A DNA stretch of 64,000 nucleotides from assembly GCF_000585375.1 (NCBI RefSeq), contig NZ_KK073874.1:2542001-2606000 (forward strand), given 5' to 3'. Below are positions 1-10,952 of the stretch, one piece after another (position 1 is the first letter of the stretch; each line of letters starts with the position of its first letter). A program made the translations under genes and the position numbers. This stretch comes from Cryptosporangium arvum DSM 44712. Lineage in GTDB: Bacteria; Actinomycetota; Actinomycetes; Mycobacteriales; Cryptosporangiaceae. The notes under the pieces were generated by a model that saw only the letters and a program-made list of their open reading frames with translations, did not search any database and had not been told where the DNA came from.

Positions 1-306
1 ATCCGTATCCACGACCGGTCGGTCCAGGAGCGGGTGTTCCAGGTGCTCGGCCTGACCGAGGAGGACCAGCAGGGCAAGTTCGGCTTCCTGCTCGAGGCGT
101 TCAAGTACGGCGCGCCGCCGCACGGCGGTATCGCGCTCGGCTGGGACCGCCTCTGCGCGCTGCTGGCCGGCGTGGACTCGATCCGCGACGTCATCGCGTT
201 CCCGAAGCTCGGCTCCGGCGGCGACCCGCTGACCGGTGCCCCGGCGCCGATCTCCCCGCGTCAGCGCAAGGAGGCCGGCGTCGACGGGAAACCGTCGAAG
301 GCCTGA
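1..306 (+). CDS. aspS: Aspartyl-tRNA synthetase, C-terminal fragment
   Basis: The gene runs in from the left edge; the last 101 residues are present. The class II motif 3 region is visible ([16 protein letters not shown] followed by the IRDVIAFPK block), which is typical of bacterial AspRS. The enzyme charges tRNA-Asp in the cytoplasm. The tail after the PK block is short and ends in GKPSKA. The stop codon lies inside the 3' end of the convergent MMPL transporter gene, so the two coding regions overlap by about 46 bp on opposite strands. Confidence 0.93.
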   Translation: MRIHDRSVQERVFQVLGLTEEDQQGKFGFLLEAFKYGAPPHGGIALGWDRLCALLAGVDSIRDVIAFPKLGSGGDPLTGAPAPISPRQRKEAGVDGKPSKA

Positions 307-2420
307 CGTTCGTCGGGCGGCGCCTCCCGGAGCCCGTACCGCTCGTGGAGGCGCCGTAACGGCTTCGGCGCCCACCAGTTCGCCTCGCCGAGAAGCGCCA
401 TCGTCGCCGGTACCAGCAGGCACCGCACGACGGTGGCGTCGACGGCCACCGCGATCGCCATCGCGACGCCCAGCTCCTTGATCGCGAGCATCCGCCCGGC
501 CGCGAACCCGGCGAACACGATGATCATCAGCAGCGCCGCCGACGTGATGATCTTCCCCGACCGTTGCAGTCCGATCTCGACCGCGCGGTCGTTGTCCATT
601 CCGGCGTCACGCAGTTCCTTGATGCGTGCGAGCAGGAACACCTCGTAGTCCATCGACAGCCCGAACGCGAAGCAGAACACCAGCACCGGGACGAACGGCT
701 CCAACCCGCCGGTGGGCGTGAAACCCAGGAACCCGTGCAGGTGCCCGTCCTGGAAGATCAGCTTCAGCGCCCCGAACGACGCCGCGAGCGACAGCACGTT
801 CATCACCAGCGCCTTGATCGGCACCAGCAGCGAGCCGGTCATCGCGAACAGCAGCACGAACGTCGCCACGACCATCAGCGTCACCGCCCACGGCGCGTAC
901 CGGCGCACCTCGGCGAGGAAGTCGACGAGCACCGCGGTCTCGCCGGTGACCCAGATCCGGAACGGTGGTCGGTCGGCCCGGATCTCGCCGACGAGCCGCC
1001 GGCCGATCCGGTCGTGCCCGCTCGCCTCCGGCACGACGTCGATGCTGGCCAGGCCCTCGGTGACCTGGGTCGGGGGCATGACCCGGGCGATGCCGTCGTA
1101 CTCGCCCGGCAGCCGCGCCGCCCAGAGGGCCAACTCGCCGCGGCTGGTGCTCGCCACGACCGTGATCGGCGGCGCGTCCTGGCCGGGGAACCGGTCGGCG
1201 GTGATCTCGGCGAAGCGCCGCGCTTCGAAGCCCTCGGGCAGCAGGTTCGCGCTGCTGTTGACGAACGTCACCGACGCGAACGGCAGCCCGGTGGCCAGGA
1301 GCGTCGCGGTGAGCAGCACGGTGGCGACCAGCGGGCGGCGGCGGGTGAGCCGGGCCAGGCGGGCGAACGTGCCGTCGTCGCTCGGGCGCTCCGGGCGGTG
1401 CCTGCCGACGCCGACGCGCCGCGAGGTCATCCCGAGCAGCGCCGGCACCAGCGTCACGCCGGCGAGCAACGCGAACAGCACGACGCCGACGCCGGCCGCG
1501 CCGATGCCGCGGAAGATCGGGCTCGGGAACACGAACAGGCCGGCCAGCGAGAGCGCGACCGTGAGCGCGGAGAACGTGATCGTGCGCCCCGCCGACGCGA
1601 CCGTCCGCTCGATCGCCGCGGGCACCGTGCGCTTGGCGTACCGCTCCTCGCGGAACCGGTTGACCATCAGCAGCGCGTAGTCGATCGACAGGCCGAGCGC
1701 GAGCACCGTGCTCACCGACAGCACGTTGGGGTCCAGGTCCATCAGCCGCAGCAGGCCCAGCATCACGAGCATGCCGCAGGCGATCGACGCCAGCGCCCCG
1801 ACGATCGGGATGCCCGCGGCCACCGCGCCGCCGAAGATCGCCACCATCGCGAGCAGCGTGAGCGGCAGGGCGATGAGCTCGCCCTTCTCGGTGTCGCGGC
1901 GGGTCTGCTCGTTGATCTCGCGCTGCAGCAGCGCCGGTCCGCCGACCGTCACCCGCACGCCGGGGATCGCGTGCAGGCGATCGGCGATCGCCTGTTCGAT
2001 GCGGTGCTGCGCGTCGACGGACAGGTCCCTTCTCAGGTCGACGACGATCAGCGCCGCGTTCCGGTCGTCGGCGACGAACAGCGCCCGGCCCTGCTCGGGG
2101 AGCTGCGGGGAGAACGGGTCGAGGACCCGGCCCACGCCGTCCGTGCGGCCGAGGTCGTCGCGGGCGTCGGCGATCGGGGTCTCGAGCGTCTCCACGGGGG
2201 CCCCGTCGACGACGGCGGAGACCCGGCCGCCGAACTCGGAGTGATCGGCCAGCAGCCGCGCGGCGAGCACCGACTCCATCGACTCCGACGCCTGCTGGCC
2301 ACCGCCGAGCCGGTCGGTGACCCGGCCGGTGTTCGCGATGCCGGCGACGAACACGAGCAGCCAGAGCACCACGACGAGCTTGCGGCGGCGATAGCAGAAC
2401 CGCCCGAGACGCGCGAACAC
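261..2420 (-). CDS. MMPL family (RND superfamily) membrane transporter
   Basis: About 719 residues from a GTG at 2420 ([21 protein letters not shown]...). I chose this start because translation further upstream is Arg/Pro-rich shadow sequence. The first transmembrane helix follows the basic RRRK stretch, then a large extracytoplasmic loop, a five-helix bundle with [10 protein letters not shown]-like signatures repeated in both halves ([14 protein letters not shown] and [14 protein letters not shown]), a second loop and a second bundle. That duplicated layout is diagnostic of MMPL transporters, which export lipids, siderophores or other envelope molecules using the proton gradient. The substrate cannot be read from sequence. 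No TetR regulator is adjacent, although a palindrome lies in the divergent promoter region. The 3' end overlaps aspS convergently. Confidence 0.88.
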   Translation of the reverse strand: MFARLGRFCYRRRKLVVVLWLLVFVAGIANTGRVTDRLGGGQQASESMESVLAARLLADHSEFGGRVSAVVDGAPVETLETPIADARDDLGRTDGVGRVLDPFSPQLPEQGRALFVADDRNAALIVVDLRRDLSVDAQHRIEQAIADRLHAIPGVRVTVGGPALLQREINEQTRRDTEKGELIALPLTLLAMVAIFGGAVAAGIPIVGALASIACGMLVMLGLLRLMDLDPNVLSVSTVLALGLSIDYALLMVNRFREERYAKRTVPAAIERTVASAGRTITFSALTVALSLAGLFVFPSPIFRGIGAAGVGVVLFALLAGVTLVPALLGMTSRRVGVGRHRPERPSDDGTFARLARLTRRRPLVATVLLTATLLATGLPFASVTFVNSSANLLPEGFEARRFAEITADRFPGQDAPPITVVASTSRGELALWAARLPGEYDGIARVMPPTQVTEGLASIDVVPEASGHDRIGRRLVGEIRADRPPFRIWVTGETAVLVDFLAEVRRYAPWAVTLMVVATFVLLFAMTGSLLVPIKALVMNVLSLAASFGALKLIFQDGHLHGFLGFTPTGGLEPFVPVLVFCFAFGLSMDYEVFLLARIKELRDAGMDNDRAVEIGLQRSGKIITSAALLMIIVFAGFAAGRMLAIKELGVAMAIAVAVDATVVRCLLVPATMALLGEANWWAPKPLRRLHERYGLREAPPDERQAFDGFPSTPASLR

Positions 2421-2465
2421 TGGGACTCCTGGCGACGTTGCCACCGGCCACTGGTTACCCGACGG

Positions 2466-2494
2466 TACGGTGCGCGGGTGGCGCCCGCACCGTA
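2466..2494. promoter_or_regulatory. 9-bp palindrome in the MMPL/rarA divergent intergenic region
   Basis: TACGGTGCG (2466-2474) is the exact reverse complement of CGCACCGTA (2486-2494), separated by 11 bases. It sits about 45 bp upstream of the MMPL start and 70 bp upstream of rarA. It could be an operator for a dimeric repressor or a hairpin. No assignment is possible from sequence alone. Confidence 0.35.
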
Positions 2495-2566
2495 GTTCCC
2501 GGGATGTCCCGCTTCGCGCGGTGGCTGTCCGCCGGGGCGGCCGGGGGCGCGGATAGGGTCGGGACC

Positions 2567-3967
2567 GTGGAGACCGAAAGTCTGTTCGACGGGCTCGCGG
2601 AGGACCCGGCGGCTCCGGTCGCGCCCCCACCGCGCCCGGCGCGCATCGCGGGTGCGGTGGACGCCGACCGCGTCGACCCGCACGCGCCGCTGGCCGTGCG
2701 GATGCGCCCGCGGACGCTCGACGAGCTGGTCGGGCAGCGGCACCTGCTCGCACCCGGCTCCCCGTTGCGTCGGCTGGTCGAGGGCGACGCGCCGCTCTCG
2801 GTGATCCTCTGGGGTCCGCCGGGCGCCGGGAAGACCACGATCGCGCACCTGGTCTCGCGGGCCACCTCCCGGCGGTTCGTCGCGCTCAGCGCGCTGTCGG
2901 CCGGGGTGAAGGACGTGCGCGCGGTGATCGAGCAGGCCAAGCTCGAGCGCCGCCGCGGGGTGTACACGGTGCTGTTCGTCGACGAGGTGCACCGCTTCTC
3001 CAAGACCCAGCAGGACTCGCTGCTGGCCGCGGTCGAGGACCGCACGGTCACGCTGGTGGCGGCCACGACCGAGAACCCGTCGTTCTCGGTGGTGGCGCCG
3101 CTGCTGTCCCGCTCGCTGCTGCTCACGCTGATGCCGCTGGACGCCGACGACATCCGCGAGCTGCTCCACCGTGCGGTGACCGACGAGCGCGGCCTGGGCG
3201 GCGCGGTCACGCTCGCGCCGGAGGCCGAGGACCACCTCGTCCGCCTGGCCGCCGGCGACGCCAGGCGCTCGCTCACCGCGCTGGAGGCCGCCGCCGACGC
3301 CGCGCTGGCCGCCGCACGCGCCGACATCGACCTGGCGACCGCCGAGGCCGCGGTGGACAAGGCGGCCGTGCGCTACGACCGCGACGGCGACGCGCACTAC
3401 GACGTCACGAGCGCGTTCATCAAGAGCATGCGCGGCTCCGACGTCGACGCCGCGCTGCACTGGCTCGCGCGGATGCTCACCGCGGGGGAGGACCCGCGCT
3501 TCATCGCCCGGCGGCTGATGATCTTCGCCAGCGAGGACATCGGCATGGCCGACCCCACCGCGCTGCAGACCGCGGTCGCCGCGGCCCAGACCGTGCAGCT
3601 GATCGGCCTGCCCGAGGGCCAGCTCACGCTCGCGCACGCGGTCGTGCACTGCGCCACCGCTCCGAAGTCGAACGCGGTCACCACCGCGATCAGCGCCGCG
3701 CTCGGCGACGTCGCCGCGGGTAAGACCGGTACCGTGCCGCCGGCGCTGCGCGACGCGCACTACCCGGGCGCGAAGGCACTCGGCCACGGACAGGGCTACC
3801 GGTACCCGCACGACGACCCGGCCGGCGTCGTGGCGCAGCAGTACGTGCCGGACGAGCTGGTCGGCCGCGACTACTACCGGCCGACCCGGCGCGGTGTCGA
3901 ACGCCCGATCGCCGAACGCCTCGACCGCATCAGATCCGTGATTCGGGGTAAGACCGACCCATCCTGA
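2567..3967 (+). CDS. rarA: Replication-associated recombination protein A (AAA+ ATPase)
   Basis: 466 residues from GTG 2567. Upstream in-frame codons exist, but the protein from 2567 ([13 protein letters not shown]...) matches the usual RarA/MgsA opening and leads directly to the [17 protein letters not shown] signature. Walker A is GPPGAGKTT (around residue 83) and Walker B is FVDEVHRF (around 135), followed by sensor and lid regions and a C-terminal tetramerisation domain containing YPHDDP. RarA acts at stalled forks and binds SSB in the cytoplasm. The position next to alaS-ruvX is standard for actinobacteria. The upstream Shine-Dalgarno is weak. Confidence 0.93.
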   Translation: METESLFDGLAEDPAAPVAPPPRPARIAGAVDADRVDPHAPLAVRMRPRTLDELVGQRHLLAPGSPLRRLVEGDAPLSVILWGPPGAGKTTIAHLVSRATSRRFVALSALSAGVKDVRAVIEQAKLERRRGVYTVLFVDEVHRFSKTQQDSLLAAVEDRTVTLVAATTENPSFSVVAPLLSRSLLLTLMPLDADDIRELLHRAVTDERGLGGAVTLAPEAEDHLVRLAAGDARRSLTALEAAADAALAAARADIDLATAEAAVDKAAVRYDRDGDAHYDVTSAFIKSMRGSDVDAALHWLARMLTAGEDPRFIARRLMIFASEDIGMADPTALQTAVAAAQTVQLIGLPEGQLTLAHAVVHCATAPKSNAVTTAISAALGDVAAGKTGTVPPALRDAHYPGAKALGHGQGYRYPHDDPAGVVAQQYVPDELVGRDYYRPTRRGVERPIAERLDRIRSVIRGKTDPS

Positions 3968-4057
3968 AGCGACGCGCGAGGTCCCTGCGCCGAGCGTGAT
4001 CGCCGCAGGCGGTAGGGTCTGTTCACCCCGCGCCCACTCACCCAAGGAGACTCGCCG

Positions 4058-4483
4058 GTGTCTCTCGGCGGAATCGCGGCCATCATCGCCGCCGTTGCGT
4101 TCGTCCTTCTGGTCGGTGCGCTCGCCGTGCCGCTGATCAAGCTCGGCCGCACGGTCGACGCGGCCACGAAGGCCATCACCGACATCACCGAGCAGGCGGT
4201 GCCGATCCTGGCCAGCGCCCACGTGACCGTCGAAGGCGTGAACCAGACGCTGGGCGGTGTGAACCACCAGCTCGACAAGGTGGACACGCTCACCGACCAC
4301 GTCGGCGCCGTGACCGGCAGCATCGCCCAGGTCACGACCCTGTTCGGCGCCACCGTGTCCGGCCCGCTGGTGAAAGCCGCGGCGTTCAGCTACGGCGTGC
4401 GGTCCGCGCTGCGGGCGCGCAAGGCCACCGAGGTCGAGCGCGAGATCCGCGACGAGCTGAAGAAGCGGCGGAGGGGCGCCTGA
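4058..4483 (+). CDS. DUF948-type small membrane protein
   Basis: 141 residues from GTG 4058, with a good ribosome site AAGGAG at 4044-4049. One N-terminal helix (GIAAIIAAVAFVLLVGALAVPLI) is followed by an amphipathic heptad-like segment (VDAATKAITDITEQAVPILASAHVTV) and a basic C-terminal tail (ELKKRRRG). This is the DUF948 layout, a family of unknown function found beside alaS in actinobacteria; other members are general stress or envelope-associated proteins. The stop overlaps the start of the next gene by one base, so the two are coupled. Confidence 0.82.
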   Translation: MSLGGIAAIIAAVAFVLLVGALAVPLIKLGRTVDAATKAITDITEQAVPILASAHVTVEGVNQTLGGVNHQLDKVDTLTDHVGAVTGSIAQVTTLFGATVSGPLVKAAAFSYGVRSALRARKATEVEREIRDELKKRRRGA

Positions 4484-4734
4484 TGCGGCGGCTGTTCTGG
4501 ATCGGCGTCGGCGCCGCGGTCGGCATCCTCGTCGTCCGGAAGATCAGCCGGACGGCGGAGGCCTACAGCCCCAAGGGGCTGGCCGACTCCGCCCGCGGCT
4601 CGGCGATCGGCCTGCTGGATTCCGTGCGTGACTTCCTCGAGGACGCGCGCGTCGCGATGGCCGAGCACGAGGTCGAGCTGACCCGCGCCCTGCAGGAAGG
4701 CACCGCGGAAGGCGGAGCCCACCGCGCGCCCTAA
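4483..4734 (+). CDS. Small membrane-anchored protein (DUF6167-like)
   Basis: 83 residues, ATG overlapping the previous stop (TGATG). It has an N-terminal membrane helix (LFWIGVGAAVGILVVRKI) and a cytoplasmic amphipathic region (SVRDFLEDARVAMAEHEVEL). It is the usual partner of the DUF948 gene ahead of alaS in actinobacteria. The function is unknown. The family name is recalled from gene order and general appearance, not from a search. Confidence 0.75.
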   Translation: MRRLFWIGVGAAVGILVVRKISRTAEAYSPKGLADSARGSAIGLLDSVRDFLEDARVAMAEHEVELTRALQEGTAEGGAHRAP

Positions 4735-4749
4735 TTGGGCAGCGCCTTC

Positions 4750-4779
4750 CCGTCCCGGCGAGAGATAGTGTCGGGACGG
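4750..4779 (+). terminator. Stem-loop between the small membrane gene and alaS
   Basis: CCGTCCCG (4750-4757) pairs with CGGGACGG (4772-4779) across a 14-base loop, 16 bases after the stop codon. There is no T-run, so it may be a weak terminator or a leader structure for alaS. Confidence 0.4.
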
Positions 4780-4813
4780 AATACCCCCTATCGGAACCGA
4801 CGGACACCTGGCG

Positions 4814-7504
4814 ATGAAGACCTCTGAGATCCGGCAACGCTTCCTCGATCACTTCGCGAACCGTGGCCACACCGTGGTCCCGAGCGCGGGGCTGATCGCC
4901 GACGACCCCAACCTGCTGTTCGTCAACGCAGGGATGGTGCCGTTCAAGCCGTACTTCCTCGGTCAGGTGACCCCGCCCTACCCGCGAGCGACGAGCGTCC
5001 AGAAGTGCGTGCGGACGCTCGACATCGACGAGGTCGGCAAGACCACCCGGCACGGGTCGTTCTTCCAGATGAACGGCAACTTCAGCTTCGGTGACTACTT
5101 CAAGGACGGAGCGATCCGCTACGCCTGGGAGCTGGTCACCAACTCGATCGCCGACGGGGGGTACGGCTTCGACGAGTCGAAGCTGTGGGTCTCGGTCTAC
5201 GAAGAGGACGACGAGGCCTACCGGCTCTGGAACACCGAGGTCGGCGTTCCCGAGTCGCGCATCATCCGGCTCGGCAAGGGCCCGAACTTCTGGTCGATGG
5301 GCGTGCCCGGGCCGTGCGGTCCGTGCTCGGAGATCCTGATCGACCGCGGCCCGGAGTACGGCCCCGAGTACGTGAACACCCCCGGGGTCGAGCCCGACGG
5401 CGACCGGTACCTGGAGTTCTGGAACCTCGTCTTCATGCAGTACGAGCGGGGGCCGGGGCAGGGCAAGACCGACTACCCGATCCTCGGTGACCTGCCGGCT
5501 CAGAACATCGACACCGGCATGGGCATGGAGCGGGTCGCGTTCCTGCTGCAGGGCGTCGACAACTTCTACGAGGTCGACGAGGTCCGCCCGATCCTCGACC
5601 GCGCGGCCGCGCTCTCCGGCAAGCGCTACCCGGCGCACGAGCAGCACGACGGGCACCCCAACCCCGACGACGTGCGGCTGCGTGTCGTCGCCGACCACGT
5701 CCGCACCGCGCTGATGCTGATCGGCGACGGCGTCACCCCCGGCAACGAGGGCCGCGGCTACGTCCTGCGCCGCATCCTGCGCCGCGCGGTGCGCTCGATG
5801 CGTCTGCTCGGCTACGAGGACCCGTCGTTCCCGGAGCTGTTCCCGGTGGCGCGCGACGCGATGAAGGCGTCCTATCCGGAGGTCGAGACCGACTACACGC
5901 GCATCGCCGGGTACGCGTACGCCGAGGAGGACGCGTTCCGCACGACGCTGCGCTCGGGAACCACCATCCTGGACACCGCGGTCGCCTCGACCAAGTCCGG
6001 CGGGGGCTCGCAGCTCTCCGGCGCGTCGGCGTTCCAGCTGCACGACACCTACGGGTTCCCGATCGACCTCACCCTGGAGATGGCGGCCGAGCAGGGCCTC
6101 ACCGTCGACGAAGAGGGCTTCCGCCGGCTCATGTCCGAGCAGCGGCAGCGGGCGAAGGCCGACGCGCTGGCGCGCAAGACCGGCCACGCCGACACCTCGG
6201 TGCTGCGCTCGATCCTCGACCGCACCGGCCCGACGAACTTCACCGGCTATCTCGAGGTGGAGCGCGAGGGGCGGATCGGCGGCATCGTCGGCAAGGACGG
6301 TGCGGTACGTGGCGGCGCCGGCCAGGGCGAGGAGGTCGAGGTCGTCCTCGACGCCACGCCGTTCTACGCCGAGGGCGGTGGCCAGCAGCCCGACCAGGGT
6401 GTGATCGTCACGCCGGGCGGCAAGTTCGAGGTGTTCGACGTCCAGCAGCCGCTGCCGGGCCTGTACGTGCACCGCGGCACCGTCGTCGACGGGGAGATCA
6501 AGGTCGACGACCCGGTGCTGGCGACGATCGACGTCGACCGCCGCCGGGCGATCTCGCGCGCGCACACCGCGACGCACCTGATCCACACCGCGATCCGGGG
6601 TGCGCTCGGCGAGTCCGCGACCCAGGCCGGTTCGCTGAACGCGCCCGGGCGGCTGCGGTTCGACTTCAACACGCCGGGCGCGGTGCCGCAGTCGGTGCTC
6701 TCCGACGTCGAGGACGAGGTCAACGCGGTACTGCTCGACGACCTCGAGGTGCGCGCGTTCATCACGTCGCAGGCCGAGGCGCGGCGGATCGGCGCGATGG
6801 CGCTGTTCGGCGAGAAGTACGGCGACGAGGTGCGTGTCGTCGAGGTCGGCGAGTACGCCCGCGAGCTGTGCGGCGGCACCCACGCGGCGCGGTCCGGGCA
6901 GCTGGGCGTCGTCAAGCTGCTCTCGGAGGCGTCGATCGGATCCGGTGTGCGCCGGGTCGAGGCGCTGGTGGGCCTGGACGCGTTCCGGTTCCTCGCGAAG
7001 GAGCACCTGCTGGTCTCGAAGCTGGCCGAGCAGTTCAAGGCCAAGCCCGACGAGCTGCCCGACCGGGTGGCGTCGGTCGTCGCCCAGCTGCGTGACGCCG
7101 AGCGCGAGCTGGAGAAGCTGCGTGCGGCCGCGGTGCTCAGCGGGGCCGGTGACATCGCGTCCCGGGCCCTGGACGTGCAGGGCGTCGCGGTCGTCGCGGT
7201 CGAGGCGCCGGAGGGTACGGCCGGCAACGACGTGCGGTCGTTGACGCAGGAGATCCGCGGCCGGTTGGCGGCCGACCGTCCGGGTGTCGTGGCCGTGGCC
7301 GCGCGCGCGAACGGCAAGGCGTCGCTGGTCGTCGCGGTCAACCAGGCCGCGCGCGACCGCGGGATCTCGGCGTCCGCGCTGGTGAAGGGCGCGTTGTCGG
7401 GCCGCGGTGGTGGCAGCGACGACCTGGCGCAGGGCGGCGGTGTGCCGGCCGACGCCGCGCCGACGGTGCTCGCGTCGATTTCCGAGCTGGTGGCGTCTGC
7501 TTGA
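4814..7504 (+). CDS. alaS: Alanyl-tRNA synthetase
   Basis: 896 residues, full length. The N-terminal class II core opens with the family signature ([20 protein letters not shown]) and includes the motif 2/3 segments ([15 protein letters not shown]). The editing domain carries the zinc-binding HxxxH (H584, H588) and CGGTH (C686, H690). A C-terminal coiled region ([14 protein letters not shown]) and C-Ala domain with the final GGG repeat segment complete it. It charges tRNA-Ala and deacylates Ser/Gly-tRNA-Ala in the cytoplasm. Confidence 0.98.
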   Translation: MKTSEIRQRFLDHFANRGHTVVPSAGLIADDPNLLFVNAGMVPFKPYFLGQVTPPYPRATSVQKCVRTLDIDEVGKTTRHGSFFQMNGNFSFGDYFKDGAIRYAWELVTNSIADGGYGFDESKLWVSVYEEDDEAYRLWNTEVGVPESRIIRLGKGPNFWSMGVPGPCGPCSEILIDRGPEYGPEYVNTPGVEPDGDRYLEFWNLVFMQYERGPGQGKTDYPILGDLPAQNIDTGMGMERVAFLLQGVDNFYEVDEVRPILDRAAALSGKRYPAHEQHDGHPNPDDVRLRVVADHVRTALMLIGDGVTPGNEGRGYVLRRILRRAVRSMRLLGYEDPSFPELFPVARDAMKASYPEVETDYTRIAGYAYAEEDAFRTTLRSGTTILDTAVASTKSGGGSQLSGASAFQLHDTYGFPIDLTLEMAAEQGLTVDEEGFRRLMSEQRQRAKADALARKTGHADTSVLRSILDRTGPTNFTGYLEVEREGRIGGIVGKDGAVRGGAGQGEEVEVVLDATPFYAEGGGQQPDQGVIVTPGGKFEVFDVQQPLPGLYVHRGTVVDGEIKVDDPVLATIDVDRRRAISRAHTATHLIHTAIRGALGESATQAGSLNAPGRLRFDFNTPGAVPQSVLSDVEDEVNAVLLDDLEVRAFITSQAEARRIGAMALFGEKYGDEVRVVEVGEYARELCGGTHAARSGQLGVVKLLSEASIGSGVRRVEALVGLDAFRFLAKEHLLVSKLAEQFKAKPDELPDRVASVVAQLRDAERELEKLRAAAVLSGAGDIASRALDVQGVAVVAVEAPEGTAGNDVRSLTQEIRGRLAADRPGVVAVAARANGKASLVVAVNQAARDRGISASALVKGALSGRGGGSDDLAQGGGVPADAAPTVLASISELVASA

Positions 7505-7514
7505 GCCCCGATTC

Positions 7515-7544
7515 GGGCCTGGTTTGCCCTGGCGGACCAGGCCC
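7515..7544 (+). terminator. Stem-loop after alaS
   Basis: A 9-bp perfect stem, GGGCCTGGT (7515-7523) with ACCAGGCCC (7536-7544), lies 11 bases after the alaS stop and 30 bases before ruvX. It lacks a T-run; it may attenuate transcription between alaS and ruvX. Confidence 0.5.
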
Positions 7545-7573
7545 GGAGGGCCGATAGGGCACAATCTTGTGAT

Positions 7574-8053
7574 GTGGAAGCGCTCTCGGGGTTCACACCC
7601 GTGAAACGTGGTGTCAGGATCGGCGTCGACGTCGGTTCCGTGCGGGTCGGTGTCGCGGCGAGCGACCCGTCCGGCATCCTGGCGTCCCCGGTCGAGACGG
7701 TTCGCCGGGACCAGCGTTCCGGAACCGACCTGGACCGGATCGTGGCCCTGGTCGCCGAGTACGAGGCGATCGAGGTCGTCGTCGGCCTGCCCCGCTCGCT
7801 CTCCGGAGCCGAGGGTGCGGCAGCGGTGGCAGCCCGTGAGTACGCTGCCCTATTGGCCGAACGGCTAGGTGATTCTCCGCATCCGGTGCCGATCGAGTTG
7901 TCCGATGAACGGCTGACGACGGTCATCGCGGGACGTACTCTCTCTCAGAGGGGCGTACGCGGGAAGAAGCACCGAGCCGTGGTGGACCAGGCCGCCGCGG
8001 TACTCATCCTCCAGGCCTGGTTGGACGCGGAGCGGAGTGCGGATCAACCGTGA
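7574..8053 (+). CDS. ruvX: YqgF/RuvX-family nuclease (putative pre-16S rRNA / Holliday junction nuclease)
   Basis: 159 residues from GTG 7574; a second GTG at 7601 gives a protein starting [12 protein letters not shown] and is equally plausible. The RNase H-like fold is evident from [12 protein letters not shown] (first catalytic Asp), [16 protein letters not shown] (catalytic Glu) and the C-terminal [10 protein letters not shown] (catalytic Asp). Family members mature the 16S rRNA 5' end or resolve junctions. The last four bases (GTGA) contain the start of mltG. Confidence 0.92.
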   Translation: MEALSGFTPVKRGVRIGVDVGSVRVGVAASDPSGILASPVETVRRDQRSGTDLDRIVALVAEYEAIEVVVGLPRSLSGAEGAAAVAAREYAALLAERLGDSPHPVPIELSDERLTTVIAGRTLSQRGVRGKKHRAVVDQAAAVLILQAWLDAERSADQP

Positions 8054-9228
8054 ACGACCTCGACCTCGTGCCGTTCACGGATGAGTCCGGCGGCTACGGC
8101 CCGGGCAATCCCGGACGCCACCGCCGCAAGAAGGAACGCAGCGGCGGCCGGACGTTAGTGGCTCTGGCGGTCGTGGTCGCGGTCCTCGGCGGGCTCGCGT
8201 TCGGTGGTTGGTACGGCGTCACCAAGGTGCGTGACTTCTTCACCGCCGACGACTACCCGGGTCCGGGTAACGGCTCGGTGATGATCGTCATCAACCAGGG
8301 CGACAACGTCACCGACATCGGCAACACGCTGTTCGAGAACGACGTCGTCGCGAGCGCGAAGGCGTTCGTCAACGCCGCGGCCGACAACCCCGACTCCACG
8401 TCCAGGCTGCAGCCCGGCAACTTCAAGCTCAAAAAGCAGATGAAGGCCGAGGACGCGCTGCTGGTCCTGATGGACCGGAACAACCGGGAGAGCGGGCCCC
8501 GGGTGACGATCCCCGAGGGCCTGGCCGTGGTGGAGATCCTGCCGCTGCTGGCCAAGGCCACCGACATCCCGCTGACGGACTTCCAGGAGGCGGTGAAGGA
8601 CCCGGCCGCGCTCGGCGTGCCCGAGTGGGGCGGCCCGAGCCCCGACAAGCTGGTGCTCGAGGGCTTCCTGTTCCCGTCGACGTACGAGCTCACCGGCAAG
8701 GAGACCGCGCAGAGCCTGCTGCAGGAGATGGTCAAGCTGGCCGTACAGGCCGCGACCAAGGACGAGCTCGCCACGAAGGCCAAGGAGCTCGGCGTCACCG
8801 AGTGGGAGATGCTCACGATCGCGTCGCTGATCGAGCAGGAAGGCATCGACGACGACTTCGGCAAGGTGTCCCGGGTGATCTACAACCGGCTCAGCCAGGA
8901 GACCGGTGCGCTCACCTACCTGCAGTTCGACTCGACGACGCAGTACTGGCTGATCATCACCGGCAAGGGCCGCAAGAAGATCGTCACCGACGCCGAGCTG
9001 AAAGACCCGGACAACAACTACAGCACGCACGTCGACCGGGTCCAGGGCCTGCCGCCGACGCCGATCGGCAACCCGGGTGACGCCGCGCTGAAGGCCGCCG
9101 CCAACCCGGAGCCGGGCGACTGGACGTACTTCGTGGTGACGTCCAAGGACGGGCACTCGTCGTTCACGAGCAACTACAACCAGCACCTGGCCAACATCGA
9201 GAAGTGCCGGCAGGTCGGTCGCTGCTGA
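8050..9228 (+). CDS. mltG: Endolytic murein transglycosylase
   Basis: 392 residues, GTG start overlapping the ruvX stop. A basic cytoplasmic N-terminus ([12 protein letters not shown]) leads to a membrane helix at about 34-56, a LysM-like small domain, then the YceG catalytic domain with [10 protein letters not shown] (catalytic Glu about residue 262), [10 protein letters not shown] and a closing [11 protein letters not shown] motif followed by the Asn-rich terminus. The enzyme cleaves nascent glycan strands at the outer face of the membrane and sets strand length. In actinobacteria it sits between ruvX and aroE, as here. Confidence 0.95.
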   Translation: MNDLDLVPFTDESGGYGPGNPGRHRRKKERSGGRTLVALAVVVAVLGGLAFGGWYGVTKVRDFFTADDYPGPGNGSVMIVINQGDNVTDIGNTLFENDVVASAKAFVNAAADNPDSTSRLQPGNFKLKKQMKAEDALLVLMDRNNRESGPRVTIPEGLAVVEILPLLAKATDIPLTDFQEAVKDPAALGVPEWGGPSPDKLVLEGFLFPSTYELTGKETAQSLLQEMVKLAVQAATKDELATKAKELGVTEWEMLTIASLIEQEGIDDDFGKVSRVIYNRLSQETGALTYLQFDSTTQYWLIITGKGRKKIVTDAELKDPDNNYSTHVDRVQGLPPTPIGNPGDAALKAAANPEPGDWTYFVVTSKDGHSSFTSNYNQHLANIEKCRQVGRC

Positions 9229-9292
9229 CGCGGCGCCGCAGGCCTGTGGACGGCGTCCGCGGGCTCGCGGCGGGAACGCCTAGGGTGGGCGC

Positions 9293-10168
9293 GTGTCCAC
9301 GTTCTCGACGGCGTCACCGGTGCCCTCCGCGGCCGGCTCCCCGGCCGGCGCGGTGCGGAGGGCCGCGGTGCTCGGGTCACCGATCGCGCATTCCCTCTCC
9401 CCGGTGCTGCACGCCGCCGCCTATGAGGCGCTCGGCCTCACCGCGTGGTCGTACACCCGGGTCGAGTGCGCCGAGGAGGGGTTGGCGGGCTTCGTCGGCG
9501 CTCTCGGCCCCGAGTGGGCCGGGTTGTCGCTCACGATGCCGCTGAAGCGGGCCGCGCTCGGCGTCGCCACCGAGGTCAGCCCGGAGGCGGCGGCGATCGG
9601 GGCGGCGAACACCCTGCTGCTCGCGCCGGGCCGGCGCCGCGCCGAGAACACCGACGCGCCCGGGATGGCCGACGCGCTGCGCGAGGCCGGCCTGCGCTCG
9701 GCGTCGGCGCCGCTGCTGCTCGGAGCCGGCGGCACCGCCCAGGCGGCGCTCGCGGCGCTGGCCGGCCCCGTCCCGCTCGCGGCCGCCCCGGTCACCGCGC
9801 TCGTGCGCTCACCGCACCGGGCGGCGGAGCTGCGCACCACCGCCGAGCGGCTCGGCATCACGCTCGACGTCCGCCCCCTGGACGAGGCCCCGTCCCGGGT
9901 GGCCACTGCCGATCTGGTCATCTCCACCCTCCCGAAGGGCGCGGCCGACCCGCTCGCCCACGCCGCCCTACGCCCGGCCGCCGTGGTGTTCGACGTCGTC
10001 TACGACCCGTGGCCCACCGCCCTGGCCGCCGCGGCCGCCGCGGCCGGCTGCCGGGTGGTGTCCGGGCTCGACCTGCTCCTGCACCAGGCCGGGCACCAGG
10101 TCCGGCTGATGACCGGCCGCCCGGCCCCGATCGAGGCAATGCGCGCCGCCCTGGCGCTGGCCCGCTGA
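9293..10168 (+). CDS. aroE: Shikimate dehydrogenase
   Basis: 291 residues from GTG 9293. The substrate-binding SLSP (34-37), the catalytic LTMPLK (Lys85) and NTDAPG segments are intact, followed by a Rossmann domain (LLLGAGGTAQAAL) and the DVVYDPWPTAL and GLDLLLHQA motifs. It reduces 3-dehydroshikimate to shikimate with NADPH. Its presence ahead of aroC-aroK-aroB-aroQ completes much of the shikimate pathway. An Ala/Pro/Ser N-terminal extension of about 20 residues precedes the domain. Confidence 0.94.
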   Translation: MSTFSTASPVPSAAGSPAGAVRRAAVLGSPIAHSLSPVLHAAAYEALGLTAWSYTRVECAEEGLAGFVGALGPEWAGLSLTMPLKRAALGVATEVSPEAAAIGAANTLLLAPGRRRAENTDAPGMADALREAGLRSASAPLLLGAGGTAQAALAALAGPVPLAAAPVTALVRSPHRAAELRTTAERLGITLDVRPLDEAPSRVATADLVISTLPKGAADPLAHAALRPAAVVFDVVYDPWPTALAAAAAAAGCRVVSGLDLLLHQAGHQVRLMTGRPAPIEAMRAALALAR

Positions 10169-10172
10169 GCCG

Positions 10173-10952
10173 ATGGAGCCGCTGGTCAGCGCGGGGGTGG
10201 TGGCGCTAGCGGGGTGGGGTGCCGGGCCGTGGCTCGCCGACGCGCTCGAACGGGTGGCGGTGGTGGCCACCGGCCCGGTCGCGGGCGAACCGGTCCTGGC
10301 CCACGCGGCCGCCGCCACTGTCCTGTCCGCCGATCCACCGGCCCGCTCCGACCGAGCCCCCAGCACGAGCCGGGGCTCGGGTCGGGGTGGTGCTGCCCGT
10401 GCCGTTGGTTTCTTCGCTCCGGCGGCGAGGGGGAGGGCGGCCGGGGTGGCCGCGGCGGCGGTGGGCGGAGTGGTGGCGTGGGCGGTGGAGGCTCCGGAGC
10501 TGGCCGGAATGGTGTTCCTGGCCGGGCTCGGCCTCGTCCTGGCCGCGGTCGACGTCCGCGCGCACCGGCTGCCCGACGCGCTCGTCCTGCCGGCCTACCC
10601 GATCCTCGCCGCGCTGCTGACGACCGGCGCGCTGCTCGGCGGCACCGGCCCGGCCCCCCTGGTGCGCGCGGCCGAGGCCTCCGCGGTCGCGTTCGGCGTC
10701 CTGTACCTGCTCGCGGTGGTGGTCCCGGCCGGCTTCGGCTACGGCGACGTGAAGCTCACCGGCCTGCTCGGCGCGGCCCTCGGCTGGTACGGCTGGCCGG
10801 AGCTGGCCACCGGCCTCACCTACGGCTTCGTCTACGGCGGCCTCGGCGCCGCCGCCCTGCTGGCCACCCGCCGCTTGTCCCGCACGGACCGCCTGGCCTT
10901 CGGCCCCTTCCTGCTGGCCGGGGCCCTCACCGCCCTGTGCACGGCCGGCTGA
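10173..10952 (+). CDS. Prepilin peptidase, A24 family, short form
   Basis: 259 residues, starting 4 bp after aroE. The two catalytic aspartates are visible: VDVRAHRLPDAL (D127) and FGYGDVKLTG (D192). The cytoplasmic Cys-rich methyltransferase domain of PilD is absent, so it resembles TadV-type peptidases, although residues 1-110 form an Ala/Gly/Arg-rich leader with a possible helix. It would cleave type IV or Flp prepilins at the membrane. No pilin or tad genes are in the window. The location between aroE and aroC is common in actinobacteria. Confidence 0.88.
   Translation: MEPLVSAGVVALAGWGAGPWLADALERVAVVATGPVAGEPVLAHAAAATVLSADPPARSDRAPSTSRGSGRGGAARAVGFFAPAARGRAAGVAAAAVGGVVAWAVEAPELAGMVFLAGLGLVLAAVDVRAHRLPDALVLPAYPILAALLTTGALLGGTGPAPLVRAAEASAVAFGVLYLLAVVVPAGFGYGDVKLTGLLGAALGWYGWPELATGLTYGFVYGGLGAAALLATRRLSRTDRLAFGPFLLAGALTALCTAG

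Noticed and set aside
2438-2566. Upstream extension of rarA from 2438
   Set aside because: The added residues cross the divergent promoter region and do not resemble RarA; GTG 2567 fits the family.
4544-7564. Long reverse-strand open frame of about 1,000 codons opposite alaS
   Set aside because: It is the antisense of a complete, conserved alaS and has Arg/His/Asp/Val-rich composition with no domain.
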